Assembly: GCF_050410795.1 (NCBI RefSeq)
Contig: NZ_CP191258.1
Location: 3,658,001 to 3,722,000, forward strand
Source: Fontivita pretiosa
GTDB lineage: Bacteria > Planctomycetota > Phycisphaerae > Tepidisphaerales > Tepidisphaeraceae
Direction: 5' to 3'
DNA: 64,000 nt
This document shows, one piece after another, positions 50,032-58,756 of this stretch. The translations under genes and the position numbers were made by a program. The notes beneath the pieces are model-generated. The model was not told where the DNA came from, did no database searches, and saw only the letters and a program-made list of their open reading frames with translations. Each line of letters starts with the position of its first letter. The first letter of the stretch is position 1.

Positions 50032-50481
50032 ATGCCAGCAGCACCGGCCGCGGTGATTGACACCCTGAACAGTCTGCTCGAGGCCGAGCTCAACAGCGTC
50101 TTTCGCTTCCTGACCGAAGGCTCTCCTTACATGTCGCGGGCGACAGCGGAGCTGCGTGCGCCGCTGAATCAGATGGTTCAGGCCAACCAGCGACGCGCCC
50201 GCGATCTGGCCGCGCTGATCGAGCGCCTGGGCGGGGTTCCGGTGCCGCCATCGATTCAGCCGGAGGAACAGTACCTTGCGTTCCTGACGCTCAAGTTCCT
50301 GCTGCCCAAGCTTGTCGATGCCAAGCGACTGATGATTCAGCGTTACGAAAACGCGCTGCGTGCGATTCGTGACATTGCCCCACCCGAGGTGATTGACCTG
50401 CTGCGTGCCCACATCGCCGAGGATCAGCAGCACCTGAAGATTCTCGAAAAAGCTGCCGCCGACCTTATGGCCAGGAAGTAG
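50032..50481 (+). CDS. Ferritin-like four-helix protein
   Basis: A 149-residue, mostly helical protein. The helices carry acidic/His patterns typical of diiron four-helix bundles: LLEAELNSVFRFLTEGSPYM, then EEQYLAFLTLKFLLPKLVDA with KRLMIQRYENALRAI, and AHIAEDQQHLKILEKAAADL, where AEDQQH gives an ExxH-like pair. It resembles ferritin-like DUF proteins more than classical ferritin, and iron storage is not proven. ATG 50032 is preferred; ATG 50014 is an in-frame alternative. It lies downstream of nuoN but behind an inverted repeat, so it may have its own transcript. Confidence 0.6.
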   Translation: MPAAPAAVIDTLNSLLEAELNSVFRFLTEGSPYMSRATAELRAPLNQMVQANQRRARDLAALIERLGGVPVPPSIQPEEQYLAFLTLKFLLPKLVDAKRLMIQRYENALRAIRDIAPPEVIDLLRAHIAEDQQHLKILEKAAADLMARK

Positions 50482-50614
50482 CGTGCCAGACAACTATGGG
50501 GCCGGTCCGACTACAGGCCGCGCCCGGCGCTGAAGGCCACCTTCACGCTCACGGCGATCTCGTGTTTGCGATCTTCATATTTCCGGGGATCCTCAACCTC
50601 GAACTCCAGCCGCA

Positions 50615-51874
50615 CTATCGGCCACAGCACCTCTTGTACTTCTTTCCGCTGCCGCACGGGCAGGGGTCGTTGCGTCCGACTTTCGGTGTGTCGCGGCGGA
50701 TGGTCTGCGGCTGTGCAGGCGCCTGTGCGGCGGCGGCGGGGGGCGGCGAAAGCTCGCTGTCGTGCTCGTCGTCCCAGCTCAGCGAAGCCTCGGTTGGCGT
50801 CGCGGCAAACGGCGGCCGGGTGCTCGAGGCCGATGCCGGCATCGGCCCCAGCGCATCCCATTTGGGCACCGGCCTGCCAACCATCTTGAACAGGGCGGTC
50901 ACGTCGTCCTGAAGATTCGGCAAAAACGGCTGCCACTGGCGGCTGATGACCATCTGTTCGAGCATGTTCAATGCCCGCGGCTCGCTCGCCGCCAGCTCGC
51001 ACAGTGCCGCCGCCAGGCTCGTCCGAACCGCAGGGTCGTTTTCCGCGGCGAGCAACTCGATGGCGGCCGATTCTGACTGGGGCAACTTGATACGTCCGAA
51101 GAGCTCGGCGGCGTGAAGCTTCAGTCGCGGCGGGCAGGCGCTGTGTCGCTGCCGGATGAGCTGCACCGCCTCGGCGCTGCCGATGTTCACCAGCGCGTCA
51201 ATCGCCGCCTCGATGAGACCATCGACGTGCTGGTCGGAGTTGAGCTTGTCGGCAATGAGCCGAACCGACGGGCGGTGTCGCATTCGACCCAGAAGCCGGA
51301 CCGCGTACACCGTTGTCCTGTCGGCGACCTGCGGATCGCTGAGCAGCGCGATCGCCCAGCCGGCCGATTCCGGGCTGCGCGCCAGCGCCTCGATGAGCCT
51401 GTCGGACAGCAGCGGGTCGTCGCGGTTGCGGTCTGCCGGCTGGTGTCCCGCCTCCATCAACATCTCCCACAGCCGGGCAGATGGCACCTGCGCCAGCTCG
51501 AAGCGATGTTGCAGATGCCCGCGAAGCTCGGGCGACAGTGTCTGGCAGCCCTCGATCAGGTCGCGGAAGCGAAGCAGCAGGCCGTAATGCAGCCTGGCCA
51601 GCACCTGTTCCAGGGCATGCCGACGGTCGGCGTTGGCATCGCTGTGCAGGGCCGCGACGGTGCGCTGAAGCGAACCGTGCGTCTGCGGCAGGTTCGCAAG
51701 GGCAAAGTAGAACTCGTGCCGCTCGCCTTGGCCGAAGCGATCGATGGCGGCCCAGAGGTCGTCGGCGGTGGCGGGCGTGGGGTCGCTGGCGCGGCAGAGG
51801 TATCGCGTTGCCAGCCGGCGCACGTGTCCGTCGGCATGCTGTAGAAACGGGATGACCTTTGCGGGCAGAAGCAT
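50615..51874 (-). CDS. HEAT-repeat protein with C-terminal SEC-C zinc motif
   Basis: A 419-residue protein built mainly of alpha-helical HEAT-like pairs (residues about 1-300, for example HADGHVRRLATRYLCRASDP, DRTTVYAVRLLGRMRHRPSV, AAELFGRIKLPQSESAAIEL). An Ala/Pro-rich linker leads to a terminal SEC-C motif GRNDPCPCGSGKKYKRCCGR, which binds zinc through three Cys and a fourth Cys or His. In SecA this motif contacts SecB and the ribosome, so this protein may tether to one of these. It is divergent from a second, larger HEAT protein whose start lies 85 bp away. Confidence 0.8.
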   Translation of the reverse strand: MLLPAKVIPFLQHADGHVRRLATRYLCRASDPTPATADDLWAAIDRFGQGERHEFYFALANLPQTHGSLQRTVAALHSDANADRRHALEQVLARLHYGLLLRFRDLIEGCQTLSPELRGHLQHRFELAQVPSARLWEMLMEAGHQPADRNRDDPLLSDRLIEALARSPESAGWAIALLSDPQVADRTTVYAVRLLGRMRHRPSVRLIADKLNSDQHVDGLIEAAIDALVNIGSAEAVQLIRQRHSACPPRLKLHAAELFGRIKLPQSESAAIELLAAENDPAVRTSLAAALCELAASEPRALNMLEQMVISRQWQPFLPNLQDDVTALFKMVGRPVPKWDALGPMPASASSTRPPFAATPTEASLSWDDEHDSELSPPPAAAAQAPAQPQTIRRDTPKVGRNDPCPCGSGKKYKRCCGR

Positions 51875-51959
51875 GGCCTGCTCCCATCAACTGCCTTGTC
51901 GTTGGCTATTTTCAAGCCATGTTCCGCGCCGGTCCGATAAACCGCAAGAGGATGAGCGG

Positions 51960-53975
51960 ATGATCGACCGGCTGATCGAGGCTCTGGTGCAGACCGAGAA
52001 CGCCGCCGCCGACCAGGTGCTGCTGGAGGCGCTGCGGCTGGGAGAGGAGCCGGAGAAGCTTGCGGCGCTGGATGGGCTGATCCGGCGAGACTCGGTCAGT
52101 GCGCTGTGCGCCGTTGTGGGGCTGTACGAGCAACTGCCCGCGGCGGTGCAGCAGCAGATCCTCAATCAGATCCGGCATTTTCACCCCGCCGTGCGCCAGT
52201 GCGGACGCAGCGATGATCATGACCTGCGACGCGCGGCGATGAAGCTGATCGCCCTGGCCCGGCAAGCCAAACTCGCCTATGTCCTGTCCGAAAACCTGCA
52301 TGACACCGACGAAGAACTGAGCAAGCCGGCCACCGAGGCGATGGTGGCGCTGGCCCGGTGGATTTCGACTGAGACGCGCCGCCTCCAGCAGAATTGCGCG
52401 TTCGGCGATCGGGGTTCGGGGACCGAGCCTGCCGCTTCGGATGCGAACCCTGCCACCGCGGCACACGCCGCACTCTCAACCGATCAGCTTGAATCCTATC
52501 TGGCGGTAATGGAAGCCAGGCCGGAGATCGAGGCGGCCGTGGCGCGGGCGATGGACGTGCACCGCGGCAGGCAGACTCAGGAACTGTTGCGCGCGGCGCT
52601 GCTGCTGTGCGACTGGCCGGGCAGCAGAACGCTGGCGATTCTCCAGACCAGCAAGCACGGGGGACAGTCGGCAATGGTCCGGCGGCTCCAGCAGCCTCCA
52701 GCCAGCGAGCACGTGGAGGCCTTTCTTCTGGGCGCGACGCACGGCGGGCTGCGATCGCACTTCGGGGTGGTCTTTTCGCATATCGAGGAAGCTCCGGTTC
52801 TGGATGCGCTGCTGCGACGAACGCACTGGCTGCGGGATCACCAGCTTCAGATCTGCATGCATCAGGTGACCCGTGGGGTGTGGTGGGGCCAGCAGGAGCT
52901 GAAGCGCGACATCGATCGACGACCCAGCCAGGACGCGGTCAGGATCGGCGAGTGGATCGCGGCGTCGGGAATGCACGACACGATGCAGGACCAGTTGCTG
53001 GAGATTCTGCGCGAGCATGCCCGGGACGACTTTGCCTCGCGGCTGCGGCTGCTGAGGATCGCCGCCAGACGCAAACGCGGAGGGTCGGTGCTTCTGCTGC
53101 GAAGCTTCCTGCACGATACGGACGAACGCCTGGTACGCATGGCCGCCAGGGAGATCATCCGTCGCCGCCCGCTGGACTATGAGAACATGCTGCTTCAGTT
53201 GATGACCGGCGCGGCGGCGTCGGTTCGTCGGGTAATCAGCCGGGCCATCGGGCATGAGGGATTCGACCAGTTCTGGCAGCGGTTTGACCAGATGGACAAG
53301 CCGACCAGGCGGCAGGCGGGCCGCGCGATGCTCAAGCTTCTTCCCGATGCGGTGCAGCGGCTGAGCCGACGTCTGGCGGGCGGAACCGTCGAGCAGCGGG
53401 TCAAGGCGATGCAGATCGTGCACGAGCTGGGCATCGCCCCGGCGCTGCGGCAGGTGATCCTGCCGCTGTGCAGCCATCCCAACCCGCGCGTACGCTCCAA
53501 GGCGATCCTGCTGATCGGCCAGACCTCGCTGATCGCGACGGACGCAGCCGCGGCTTCGGACCAGGCCGCCAGCGGGCAGGTGCTGCTGGACAAGGTCCTG
53601 CATGATGCCGACCCGCGCGTCCGTGCCAATGCCATCGAAGTTCTGGAGGCCAGGGGATCACCGGAATACGTGGCGCTGCTCACGCAGCGTGCGCGCTCCA
53701 GCCATAACCGCGAGCGCGCCAACGCGATCAAGGCGCTGCACAAGCTGCGGGTTGGCACCGCCAGCGCCCAGTTGCTGGCCATGCTGCGCGACGATCGCCC
53801 CGAGCACCGTATCTCGGCACTGTGGGTGCTGCGCCAGATCGGCTGGTGGCAACTGCTCAATGAGGTCGGACGACTGGCCAAGGCCGACGGAAACCTGCGC
53901 GTCCGCCGCTATGCGCTGGGGGTGCTGCGCAATGTCGCCGACTTGATTCAGAACAGCAAGGGAAAGGTCGGATGA
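51960..53975 (+). CDS. Large HEAT-repeat protein
   Basis: A 671-residue helical-repeat protein. HEAT-like units are visible throughout: DHDLRRAAMKLIALARQAKL, DADPRVRANAIEVLEARGSP, RASSHNRERANAIKALHKLR-type and DDRPEHRISALWVLRQIGWW in the C-terminal half. The middle has a helical region without clear repeats. No catalytic motif, signal peptide or membrane segment is seen, so it is probably a cytoplasmic scaffold. Its ATG 51960 lies 85 bp from the divergent SEC-C/HEAT gene; its stop overlaps the next start (ATGA). A start far upstream at 51744 crosses the other gene and is rejected. Confidence 0.78.
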   Translation: MIDRLIEALVQTENAAADQVLLEALRLGEEPEKLAALDGLIRRDSVSALCAVVGLYEQLPAAVQQQILNQIRHFHPAVRQCGRSDDHDLRRAAMKLIALARQAKLAYVLSENLHDTDEELSKPATEAMVALARWISTETRRLQQNCAFGDRGSGTEPAASDANPATAAHAALSTDQLESYLAVMEARPEIEAAVARAMDVHRGRQTQELLRAALLLCDWPGSRTLAILQTSKHGGQSAMVRRLQQPPASEHVEAFLLGATHGGLRSHFGVVFSHIEEAPVLDALLRRTHWLRDHQLQICMHQVTRGVWWGQQELKRDIDRRPSQDAVRIGEWIAASGMHDTMQDQLLEILREHARDDFASRLRLLRIAARRKRGGSVLLLRSFLHDTDERLVRMAAREIIRRRPLDYENMLLQLMTGAAASVRRVISRAIGHEGFDQFWQRFDQMDKPTRRQAGRAMLKLLPDAVQRLSRRLAGGTVEQRVKAMQIVHELGIAPALRQVILPLCSHPNPRVRSKAILLIGQTSLIATDAAAASDQAASGQVLLDKVLHDADPRVRANAIEVLEARGSPEYVALLTQRARSSHNRERANAIKALHKLRVGTASAQLLAMLRDDRPEHRISALWVLRQIGWWQLLNEVGRLAKADGNLRVRRYALGVLRNVADLIQNSKGKVG

Positions 53976-54493
53976 CAGTCAGGCAAGCTCACAGCCAGAT
54001 CAAGGGCCCGAAGACAGGTCAAGCCGCACAGGGCCGAAGTTGCCGCGGCTCGATTCTGCGCCGTGTCCTGGTCCCTCTGCTGCTGTTTGTGCCTGCGTCC
54101 TTGTGCCATTCCGCCCCGACGCAGGAAGAGATCTTCCGAAGCATCAACAAGAGCGTGGGGGAGACGGTGGATCCGGGCAAGTTCCTGGCTGCGCTGTTTG
54201 TGATCGCGGGGCTGATCGTCGTGGTGGCACTGATCAGCCAGCGGCGAAAACGCGTCATCACGCCGCGGGTGTTGAACCACCCGGGCAAGCTGCTGAAGGA
54301 AGTTTCACGTCGTGTGGGCCTGAAGCCGGCGGAGCTGCGAAATCTGCGCGCGCTGGCCGAGGCGGACGAGCAGGTCAGCGATCCCCTGACGCTGCTGCTG
54401 TGCCCGTCACTGCTGGAAGCCGCGGTGAAGCGGAATGCTCAAGTGGTGGACCGCCGGGTGATCGCCGGCCTGCTGCGCAGGCTCAGAAGCTGA
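53972..54493 (+). CDS. Exported or membrane protein of unknown function
   Basis: A 173-residue protein overlapping the HEAT gene by ATGA. After a basic start, residues about 30-47 form a signal-like hydrophobic segment (VLVPLLLFVPASLCHS), then a second helix FLAALFVIAGLIVVVALIS near 70-88 is followed by RRKR, placing the remaining 85 helical residues in the cytoplasm. Translational coupling suggests it works with the HEAT-repeat protein, perhaps as its membrane anchor. No domain recognised. Confidence 0.65.
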   Translation: MTVRQAHSQIKGPKTGQAAQGRSCRGSILRRVLVPLLLFVPASLCHSAPTQEEIFRSINKSVGETVDPGKFLAALFVIAGLIVVVALISQRRKRVITPRVLNHPGKLLKEVSRRVGLKPAELRNLRALAEADEQVSDPLTLLLCPSLLEAAVKRNAQVVDRRVIAGLLRRLRS

Positions 54494-54507
54494 TCAGGCC
54501 GCGTCGT

Positions 54508-55947
54508 CTACCTCTTGGCCTGTTCGTAGTATCCCACCAAATACAGGAATCGGTTCTGGTTCAGAATCGGGATGCGGTACGTGCGCGCCTTGGCGCTGAT
54601 ATCCTGATACGCATCGTACTCCGCGACAGCGCGTTCGTAGTTGGCCTGGGCGATCGGGTCCGGCTCGGTCGGGCGGTCGGGAACCACCGGCTCCTTGCCC
54701 AGCACGACAAAGTCCGTGTCCACGTTGATTTCGCCGACAATGTTTCCGCCCCACTGGGTGATCAGTCGTTTGATCACTTCCGCGTCCTGCGACGTGGCTA
54801 CGCCATTCTGGTCCAGGTCGAAGTTTCCGTGGACCAGGAAGTTGTACTTGGTGTTGCGATCGTACACGAGGTTGACGATCAGGTCGCCTTCGGACAGCGC
54901 AGCGCCCGGAGCGCGGCGGGTGATGCGGCATTCGCTGCTGGTCGGGCCAACACGAATCACTTCCAGCGACGCCTTGCCTTGCGGCAGGTTTTCCTCAGTG
55001 GTCGGATCGCCGGGCGGGGGAACACCCTCGACCTTGTCGAACACTTCGAACGTCAAACCGGGCGTGATCTGATCTCCCAGCCCCAAGTCGATGAACGCCA
55101 CATCGTTTCCGGGCAGGCGGACGATGCGGCCGTCGGGCTGACGGGTAACCGCCTTGCTGGGATCCACCCGGATCTGGTTGAGCCGTTCCAGCACGCGGTC
55201 CAGCTCTGTCTGGAGCTTCCTGGCCTGCGCGTTCAGGTCCGAGTTCCGGGCGTTCAGGGCGTTGATCTGTTCCTGTGCGGCTTCGAGCTGCTTTCGCAAG
55301 TCTGCGGCGGCGGTCTGGAAACTCTGGCTCTGGGTCTGAGTGATCCGCTGCAGTTCCTGAAGCGCCGCGTCCTTTTCGGCACGAATCTGCTCGACGTTCT
55401 TCTGAAGCGCGGCGATCTGGGCCTGCGTGGCTTCGGTGTTCTGCTTGAGCTGAGCCCGGGCTTCCTCCAAAGCGGCGCGGTTGTTTTCGGCCTCGGTCTT
55501 GCGGGCATTGACCTCGACGACCAGGGCCTCGATGGTGTCCTTGAGGCTGTCGCCGGCGGGCTTGGCGCCGGCCTGACGCGCCTGGGCGACGACATTGGCG
55601 GCGGCGGCGACCGCGGCGGCGCTGTCCTCCGAGCCACTGATGAGCTTGGCCAGCCGGTCACGCTGCGCCAGCGCCACGTCCAGCAGCTTCATCGACGGGT
55701 TCAAGCCCTGGGTCTCGTCGCTGCGGGCGGCCTTCAGAGCCTCGATCTCCTCGCGATTGAAGTCCGCCGGAGCAAGAATGTCCTCATATCGCTGCGTGAT
55801 GGTCGCCAGACGCTTGTTGGCGCTGTCGGCATCGACGTAGAAGTAGATCGCCAGCACCGTCGTGAGCACGGCGATGATGGACATGGCCACGAGCCAGCCG
55901 ACCATGGCGGCGCGCGAGCCTTGTGTACCGGGACTAATAGGGGGCAT
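54508..55947 (-). CDS. Membrane-anchored coiled-coil protein with BRCT-like C-terminus
   Basis: A 479-residue protein: a short N-terminal tail, one membrane helix (MVGWLVAMSIIAVLTTVLAI, about residues 15-34), then some 220 residues of Glu/Gln/Ala-rich heptads (about residues 40-260) predicted to form a long coiled coil. A beta-rich region follows (about 265-375), then about 70 residues that resemble a BRCT domain: KYNFLVHGNFDLDQNG, VIKRLITQWGGNIVGEINVD and TDFVVLGKEPVVPD, with the GG turn and the strand/helix order of that fold. BRCT domains usually bind phosphoproteins or DNA ends, which is unusual in a membrane-tethered coiled-coil protein. The BRCT call is by pattern only. Confidence 0.65.
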   Translation of the reverse strand: MPPISPGTQGSRAAMVGWLVAMSIIAVLTTVLAIYFYVDADSANKRLATITQRYEDILAPADFNREEIEALKAARSDETQGLNPSMKLLDVALAQRDRLAKLISGSEDSAAAVAAAANVVAQARQAGAKPAGDSLKDTIEALVVEVNARKTEAENNRAALEEARAQLKQNTEATQAQIAALQKNVEQIRAEKDAALQELQRITQTQSQSFQTAAADLRKQLEAAQEQINALNARNSDLNAQARKLQTELDRVLERLNQIRVDPSKAVTRQPDGRIVRLPGNDVAFIDLGLGDQITPGLTFEVFDKVEGVPPPGDPTTEENLPQGKASLEVIRVGPTSSECRITRRAPGAALSEGDLIVNLVYDRNTKYNFLVHGNFDLDQNGVATSQDAEVIKRLITQWGGNIVGEINVDTDFVVLGKEPVVPDRPTEPDPIAQANYERAVAEYDAYQDISAKARTYRIPILNQNRFLYLVGYYEQAKR

Positions 55948-56517
55948 GACAGACCTCCGAAACAGGCTGTAGCAACCGGGTGAGCATCACGATTTCGGAA
56001 GGAGCGACAAGGCCAGTCGACGATTCCGCCGCCGCGGTGGTCGTTGCCGCTGCTTGACCGCGGCGCAACTGTACCGGCGGCGGGCGTGGACGGTCAAGAA
56101 AACGGGGGACTTGCGATAGGCGATCCCGCCGCCGCGCGGGGGTCAGCGCGGTGGACTGGGGCCATCCGGCATGGTCTGACTTTTACCCCGAGCTGGCGTT
56201 GCTCGTCTCTGCTGTTTGCCAAATCCAAAACCGATTGTGGAAAACCTGTTGATAGAGGGGAACGACACGATGCGATCTCGGGCAGCGCCGTGCAGTGCCG
56301 TATCCGTCTTAAGTGTTGTTATGATCGAGGATTGAGGCGGCACTCTGCATCAGATCAATTCGGGGCCGGCGAGAAAAAATTAAATTTCTCCAAACCTTGG
56401 CTGGGGCGGCCGGGTATACCTAATATAAACCTAACAAACGGCCTCAGCGTCGCCGTCGCCGGCGCGGCACGAGTGGCCAGGCAAACCTACCCGTCGGCAG
56501 CCAGAAAGAGGTCTGAA
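55948..56517. other. Intergenic region upstream of the Sak4-like gene
   Basis: These 570 bp show no convincing gene; frames through it extend the downstream reading frame without family similarity. The first part serves as the 5' side of the minus-strand coiled-coil gene. Around 56371-56390, GAGAAA and TTTCTC form a small AT-rich inverted repeat just before the promoter-like sequence described next. The AT content rises compared with the flanks. Confidence 0.5.
56397..56426 (+). promoter_or_regulatory. Candidate promoter of the Sak4-like gene
   Basis: TTGGCT (56397-56402), an 18-bp spacer and TAATAT (56421-56426); four of six matches for each hexamer. The leader to the GTG start would be about 85 nt. 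Confidence 0.35.
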
Positions 56518-57375
56518 GTGTTACGCGCACGAAAGCCCGAGTCCGTCACCAAGCGACTGAAGCTGTTCATGTTCGGGCCGGCCGGGGTCGGCAAGACCAC
56601 GGCGGCGATTCAGTTCCCCAATTCCTACATCATCGATTGCGAACGCGGCGCCGAGAATTACGACAAGCTCATCGCCGCTTCCGGATCCGTCGTTTTTCAG
56701 ACCACCGACATCCATGACGTGATCCAGGAGGTCAAAAGCCTGCTGACCGTCGAACATGACTTCCGCACTCTGGTCATCGATCCGATCACCCCGATCTACA
56801 ACGACCTGCTCGAAAAATGCGAGTGCAAGGTCGGCACCGACTTTGGCCGCCATTACGGCGAAGCCAACAAGACCATGAAGCGCCTGGCCAACCTCATCAT
56901 GGCGCTGGACATGAATGTTGTGGTCACCGCGCATGCCAAGAAGGAATACGGCTCGAACCTGGCGGTGCTGGGGCAGACGTTCGACGGCTGGCGGCAGCTC
57001 GACTACTGGTTCGACCTGGTCATCGAGCTGGGCAAGAAGGGCAGGAAGCGTCTGGCGAAGGTGGTCAAGACGCGCGTCGATTCCTTCCCGGACGAGGATG
57101 TATTCGAGTGGAGCTACGACGCGATCCGCAAGCGGTATGACATCGCGATGCTGGAGAAGCAGGCGCAGGCCGTGCAGCTCGCCTCCGGCCAGCAGGTGCG
57201 CGAGATGAAGGAATTGCTCAACATCGTGCGTCTTCCGGAGGGCACGGTGGACAAGTGGTTCGCCAAGGCCGGCGTGGAGGTTTGGGAGGACATGCCCGCC
57301 GATGCGATCGGGAAATGCATCCAGTACGTGAAGAACCGCCTGCCAACGGGCAGCAGCGCCGTCGCCGCGGCGTAA
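56518..57375 (+). CDS. AAA_24/Sak4-like P-loop ATPase
   Basis: GTG 56518, behind AGAGG, begins a 285-residue ATPase. Its Walker A is MFGPAGVGKTTAAIQFPN, followed by SYIIDCERGAENYDKLI and the Walker B strand RTLVIDPITPIYNDLLEK. Later NVVVTAHAKKEYGSN resembles the sensor region of the RecA-like AAA_24 family, which includes phage Sak4 proteins. Sak4 proteins are phage-encoded single-strand annealing or recombination proteins, usually next to an SSB gene. Here ssb follows about 370 bp downstream, matching that pairing. No other phage genes are present, so a domesticated copy or a remnant is possible. Confidence 0.72.
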   Translation: MLRARKPESVTKRLKLFMFGPAGVGKTTAAIQFPNSYIIDCERGAENYDKLIAASGSVVFQTTDIHDVIQEVKSLLTVEHDFRTLVIDPITPIYNDLLEKCECKVGTDFGRHYGEANKTMKRLANLIMALDMNVVVTAHAKKEYGSNLAVLGQTFDGWRQLDYWFDLVIELGKKGRKRLAKVVKTRVDSFPDEDVFEWSYDAIRKRYDIAMLEKQAQAVQLASGQQVREMKELLNIVRLPEGTVDKWFAKAGVEVWEDMPADAIGKCIQYVKNRLPTGSSAVAAA

Positions 57376-57460
57376 GAATGCGAGGATGAAGACAGAAGGC
57401 TGAAGGATGAAGACCGTTCGAACTCACCTGTCTGCCTTCATTGTTCATCCTTGGATTCCG
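57376..57460. repeat. Heptad-built inverted repeat after the Sak4-like gene
   Basis: The left arm (about 57380-57414) reads GGATGAA, GACAGAA, GGCTGAA, GGATGAA, GACC; the right arm (57427-57455) reads CTGTCTGC, CTTCATT, GTTCATC, CTTGG. The unit GGATGAA recurs in the ssb-side repeat. From 57461 to about 57610 the sequence is GC-rich and holds no credible gene. Confidence 0.8.
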
Positions 57461-57610
57461 GCGAGGCAGCCGGGGGTCCAGTGTTCTGGCTTGACCCGGC
57501 CGACTGGGGTGCACACCGGCTGGCAGCGCTGTCTGAAGCCCAGAACAGTTTCGCCGGGGGCGGGCGTGCGCCGGGTCAGAAGCGACGCCGCCCGCCCTCT
57601 TTGCTTATCG

Positions 57611-57724
57611 GAAAGGATTGCAGGCAGAAGGACATGGCAGGCACGGAGATCGCTTCTGTTCGATTCCTTCCTTCATCCTTCTGCATTCATCCTTCATCCA
57701 TTTGATTTCCTGTCTTCTGACTGA
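57611..57724. repeat. Heptad-built inverted repeat upstream of ssb
   Basis: The right arm (57663-57720) shows the clearest tandem heptads in the window: TTCATCC, TTCTGCA, TTCATCC, TTCATCC, ATTTGAT, TTCCTGT, CTTCTGA. The left arm (57611-57641, GATTGCAGGCAGAAGGACAT and onward) is a degenerate complement. Unlike the other sites, a normal ribosome binding site (CTGGAGG) is placed between the repeat and the next gene. Confidence 0.8.
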
Positions 57725-57745
57725 CCGCAATTTCTGGAGGCTATC

Positions 57746-58237
57746 ATGCCAAGTTTCAATCGAGTGACGCTCATCGGCAATCTCACCCGTGATCCGCAGG
57801 TGAGGCATTTGCCCTCGAACACGACCGTGGCCGACTTCGGACTGGCGATGAATCGTCGCTATCGCACGCACAGCGGCGAGGAAAAGGAGGAGGTCTGCTT
57901 CGTCGACTGCACCGCCTTCGGTCGCCAGGCCGAGGTCATCGCCCAGTTCTGCAAAAAGGGCAGGCAACTGTTCGTCGAAGGTCGTCTGAAGTACGAGCAG
58001 TGGGATGACAAGACGCAGGGGATGCGACGCAGCAAGCTGTCGGTGGTGGTGGAGAACTTCCAGTTTCTGGGCGCGCGGGACGAGGTCGTCGCTGGCGGCG
58101 TGGGTGGGCAGAAGACCTTCGCCGATCCGGATCAGCGGCCGTCTGCCGGCCAGCAGCAACCTGCTAGGTCCGCCGCGCCTGGCGGCGACGTAATCAGCCA
58201 AAACGAAGGCTTCACCGACGCCGACATCCCCTTCTGA
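57746..58237 (+). CDS. ssb: Single-stranded DNA-binding protein
   Basis: A 163-residue SSB. The N-terminal OB-fold (residues about 1-107) starts MPSFNRVTLIGNLTRDPQVR and includes DFGLAMNRRYRTHSGEEKEE, FVDCTAFGRQAEVIAQFCKK and GRQLFVEGRLKYEQWDDKTQ, the usual ssDNA-binding strands. A Gln/Pro/Gly linker ends in the acidic tip DADIPF, which recruits partner proteins in bacterial SSB. A Shine-Dalgarno GGAGG lies 6 bp before the ATG. It follows the Sak4-like ATPase across a pair of inverted repeats. A strong terminator lies about 120 bp downstream. Whether this is the chromosome's main SSB or a second copy cannot be told here. Confidence 0.95.
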   Translation: MPSFNRVTLIGNLTRDPQVRHLPSNTTVADFGLAMNRRYRTHSGEEKEEVCFVDCTAFGRQAEVIAQFCKKGRQLFVEGRLKYEQWDDKTQGMRRSKLSVVVENFQFLGARDEVVAGGVGGQKTFADPDQRPSAGQQQPARSAAPGGDVISQNEGFTDADIPF

Positions 58238-58359
58238 TGGAGGAGGCATTCGGCCGACCTTGAGCGACCCCGAACGCTCCGCTTGAGCGCACTCTTTCGC
58301 GTTCTGGGGGCAGGGTCGCTTCGATCTGCTTCGATCTGTTCTCTCCTGCCCGAAAAATC

Positions 58360-58389
58360 AGGCCTCGGGAGCACTTGCTCCCGGGGCCT
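58360..58389 (+). terminator. Rho-independent terminator after ssb
   Basis: AGGCCTCGGGAGC (58360-58372) pairs with GCTCCCGGGGCCT (58377-58389), almost perfectly (one mismatch), around a 4-nt loop, followed by TTCGTATT. It lies about 120 bp past the ssb stop. Confidence 0.75.
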
Positions 58390-58478
58390 TTCGTATTCAT
58401 CATGCCCGCAGAACTGTTCTTTTCGGGCTGTGCGGGGTTCAATCCGCGCACGTCAGGCTGGGTTTCGGGGCTGATGTT

Positions 58479-58667
58479 ATGAGACGATATCTTCCGGGCC
58501 GGGCGGAACTGGCGATGTTTGCCGTGCTGTCGGTGATTTGTGCGGGCATCGTCGCGGGAATCGGCGCGCACGATGCGGGGCTGTCACTGCTGTCATTTCC
58601 GCTGTTCATCTTCGGCGGGGTGCTGGGGCTGTGGAAGTCGGGTCGGCTCCGCGGCGTCGATGACTGA
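58479..58667 (+). CDS. Small membrane protein
   Basis: A 62-residue protein starting MRRYLPGRAEL, with two hydrophobic segments (AMFAVLSVICAGIVAGIGAH and LSLLSFPLFIFGGVLGLW) and a basic/acidic tail SGRLRGVDD. It lies between the ssb terminator and lpxI, with an upstream GTTATG context and no clear ribosome binding site. A two-helix membrane protein is a reasonable reading, but there is no recognised family. Confidence 0.55.
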   Translation: MRRYLPGRAELAMFAVLSVICAGIVAGIGAHDAGLSLLSFPLFIFGGVLGLWKSGRLRGVDD

Positions 58668-58756
58668 GCGTGTTCATTGCCGACGGCATGGCCGCGGTGT
58701 CATCCGTTATGCGATCCGTTCAACCGCGTGAAGGGTCGCATTACAATCCTGTATCC

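Noticed and set aside
54040..55983. A 647-codon plus-strand frame over the BRCT-like coiled-coil gene.
   Set aside because: The minus-strand reading has a membrane helix, heptads and an ordered C-terminal domain, whereas this one is low-complexity Arg/Gly/Val.
57451..57705. A possible 84-codon gene between the Sak4-like gene and ssb.
   Set aside because: Its second half is translated inverted-repeat DNA, and the first half shows no motif or hydrophobic pattern. An alternative frame is equally long.
56518..58237. A prophage.
   Set aside because: Only the ATPase and ssb point that way; there is no integrase, terminase, capsid or lysis gene and no attachment-site repeat.
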